A stretch of 64,000 bases of DNA, taken from positions 62,001 through 126,000 of the forward strand of contig NZ_ASWE01000003.1 in the NCBI RefSeq assembly GCF_000407505.1, given 5' to 3'. This document shows, one piece after another, positions 63,061-64,000 of the stretch. Under the pieces are notes generated by a model. That model was not told where the DNA came from. It saw nothing but the letters and a program-made list of their open reading frames with translations, and did no database searches. How positions within the stretch are numbered: the first letter of the stretch is position 1; each line of letters starts with the position of its first letter. This DNA comes from Enterococcus phoeniculicola ATCC BAA-412 (GTDB lineage: Bacteria; Bacillota; Bacilli; Lactobacillales; Enterococcaceae). The translations under genes and the position numbers were made by a program.

Positions 63061-63265
63061 TAGAAGCAATTTCATAGCCTTGTTGAACGATTTGTTTAGC
63101 AGGGCTATGCTTCAATCAAAAATGATAGTCTTTTAGGAAAGCTGCGCTTTTAAGCATTGTTTTCCTAAGAGTCTAATCACTCTCAAAAGTATTAAATATT
63201 ATAGAAATAGCACTTATTTGTAGACTGTTGCAAGGGATTAAAAATCGTTAGGATGTGGAAAAACG
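63061..63265 (+). other. Spacer with hairpins between lipoprotein and ABC genes
   Basis: CATAGCC/GGCTATG (about 63074-63108) and AGTCTTTTAGGAAA with TTTTCCTAAGAGTCT (about 63128-63174) can form hairpins without long T runs. They may protect the 3' end of the abundant lipoprotein message and lower downstream expression, a usual arrangement for binding-protein genes. Confidence 0.4.
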
Positions 63266-64000
63266 TGGTTCAAGAAAACTTTGTCATTGAGATGCGTGAC
63301 ATTACAAAGCAATTTGGCACTTTTAAAGCAAATGACCAAATTAATTTGCAAGTGAAGCGTGGAGAAATTCATGCATTGTTGGGAGAAAATGGCGCTGGAA
63401 AGTCAACGTTAATGAATGTTTTGTCAGGCTTACTGCAACCAACCTCTGGAGATATCTATATGGATGGAAAAAAAGTTGCTATTTCGAGTCCGACTGTTGC
63501 CAATCGTTTAGGAATCGGAATGGTTCATCAGCATTTTATGCTAGTGGATGCCTTTACAGTAACAGAGAACATTATCTTAGGAAATGAACCGAACCGGTTG
63601 GGGATTTTAGATCGTAGAAAAGCAGTAAAAGAGATTGAAAAGCTTTCTGAGCAATATGGGCTTTCTGTAAAGTCAAATGCTTATATTCGTGATATTTCTG
63701 TAGGGATGCAACAGAGGGTGGAGATTTTAAAAACGTTGTATCGTGGAGCGGATGTTCTGATTTTTGACGAGCCGACTGCAGTGTTAACCCCTCAGGAAAT
63801 TGAGGAGTTAATGGACATTATGCATGGGTTGGTAAAAGAAGGAAAGTCAATTATCTTAATTACTCATAAGCTGGATGAAATTAAAAAAGTTGCTGATCGA
63901 TGTACAGTGATTCGCCGAGGAAAAAGTATTGGGACAGTTGATGTGAAAAATGTTTCTTCTCAACAATTAGCAGATATGATGGTAGGGCGTTCAGTTTCCT
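63266..64000 (+). CDS. Nucleoside ABC transporter ATP-binding protein, N-terminal part
   Basis: Cut by the window end after about 245 residues. I chose GTG at 63266 (VVQENFVIEMRDITKQFGTFKAN); ATG four codons earlier is possible. Walker A LLGENGAGKSTLM near residue 40, signature ISVGMQQRVEI near 145, Walker B VLIFDEPTAVLTPQE near 167. The family (NupA/BmpB, RbsA-like) has two ATPase domains of which only the first is seen. With the BmpA-type lipoprotein it should import nucleosides for the salvage enzymes upstream. Confidence 0.9.

Overview
The window is low-GC Firmicute DNA with strong Shine-Dalgarno sites, many PTS and ABC systems and short hairpin terminators. The guaA-coaA pair, the pdp-deoC-cdd-BmpA-ABC nucleoside operon, an AdcA with a fused ZinT domain, a WxL-domain remnant and the C69 dipeptidase all point to the genus Enterococcus; I cannot name the species. 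I recognised no rRNA, tRNA, CRISPR array, insertion sequence with a transposase, or prophage.

Left part (1-12.7 kb) is carbohydrate catabolism. It holds the 3' end of a GH172 glycosidase with a fructokinase; a GntR regulator divergent from a four-carbon acid-sugar operon (dehydrogenase, DUF1537 kinase, GntP permease); and, on the minus strand, a PRD-type regulator driving a galactitol-family PTS with a class II aldolase, a triosephosphate-isomerase-like protein and a YjbQ protein. From 13 to 26.4 kb come small accessory modules: a decayed recombinase-like gene broken by a dispersed repeat, a TetR/ABC cassette, a MarR/MFS efflux pair sharing operators, an ABC exporter beside a two-component system, a stand-alone FabK, two membrane-anchored XRE proteins and a DUF554 protein.

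From 26.6 to 32.5 kb lies a PucR-regulated operon (NCS1 permease, DUF917, HyuA-like) of unknown substrate. Then come zinc-binding AdcA behind a Zur-type box, a P-loop kinase, and the regulatory front end of a polysaccharide locus (unknown surface protein, LCP, Wzz-like, Wze-like, Wzh-like) with no glycosyltransferases following. A GNAT acetyltransferase and PepD follow. At 42.5-48.6 kb a LevR-type activator controls a mannose-family PTS that ends in an inositol-monophosphatase-like gene; a sigma-54 promoter sits inside the levR terminator.

The stretch 48.9-54.3 kb is accessory and partly decayed (Bcr/CflA efflux, WxL remnant, small lipoprotein, DUF3977, DUF3850 remnant, histidine phosphatase). 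The right end is housekeeping: guaA, coaA, an RsmC-like methyltransferase, a LacI regulator, and the nucleoside salvage and uptake operon, which runs off the window. A family of roughly 30-170 bp imperfect-palindrome repeats recurs between genes and is associated with two of the broken genes.
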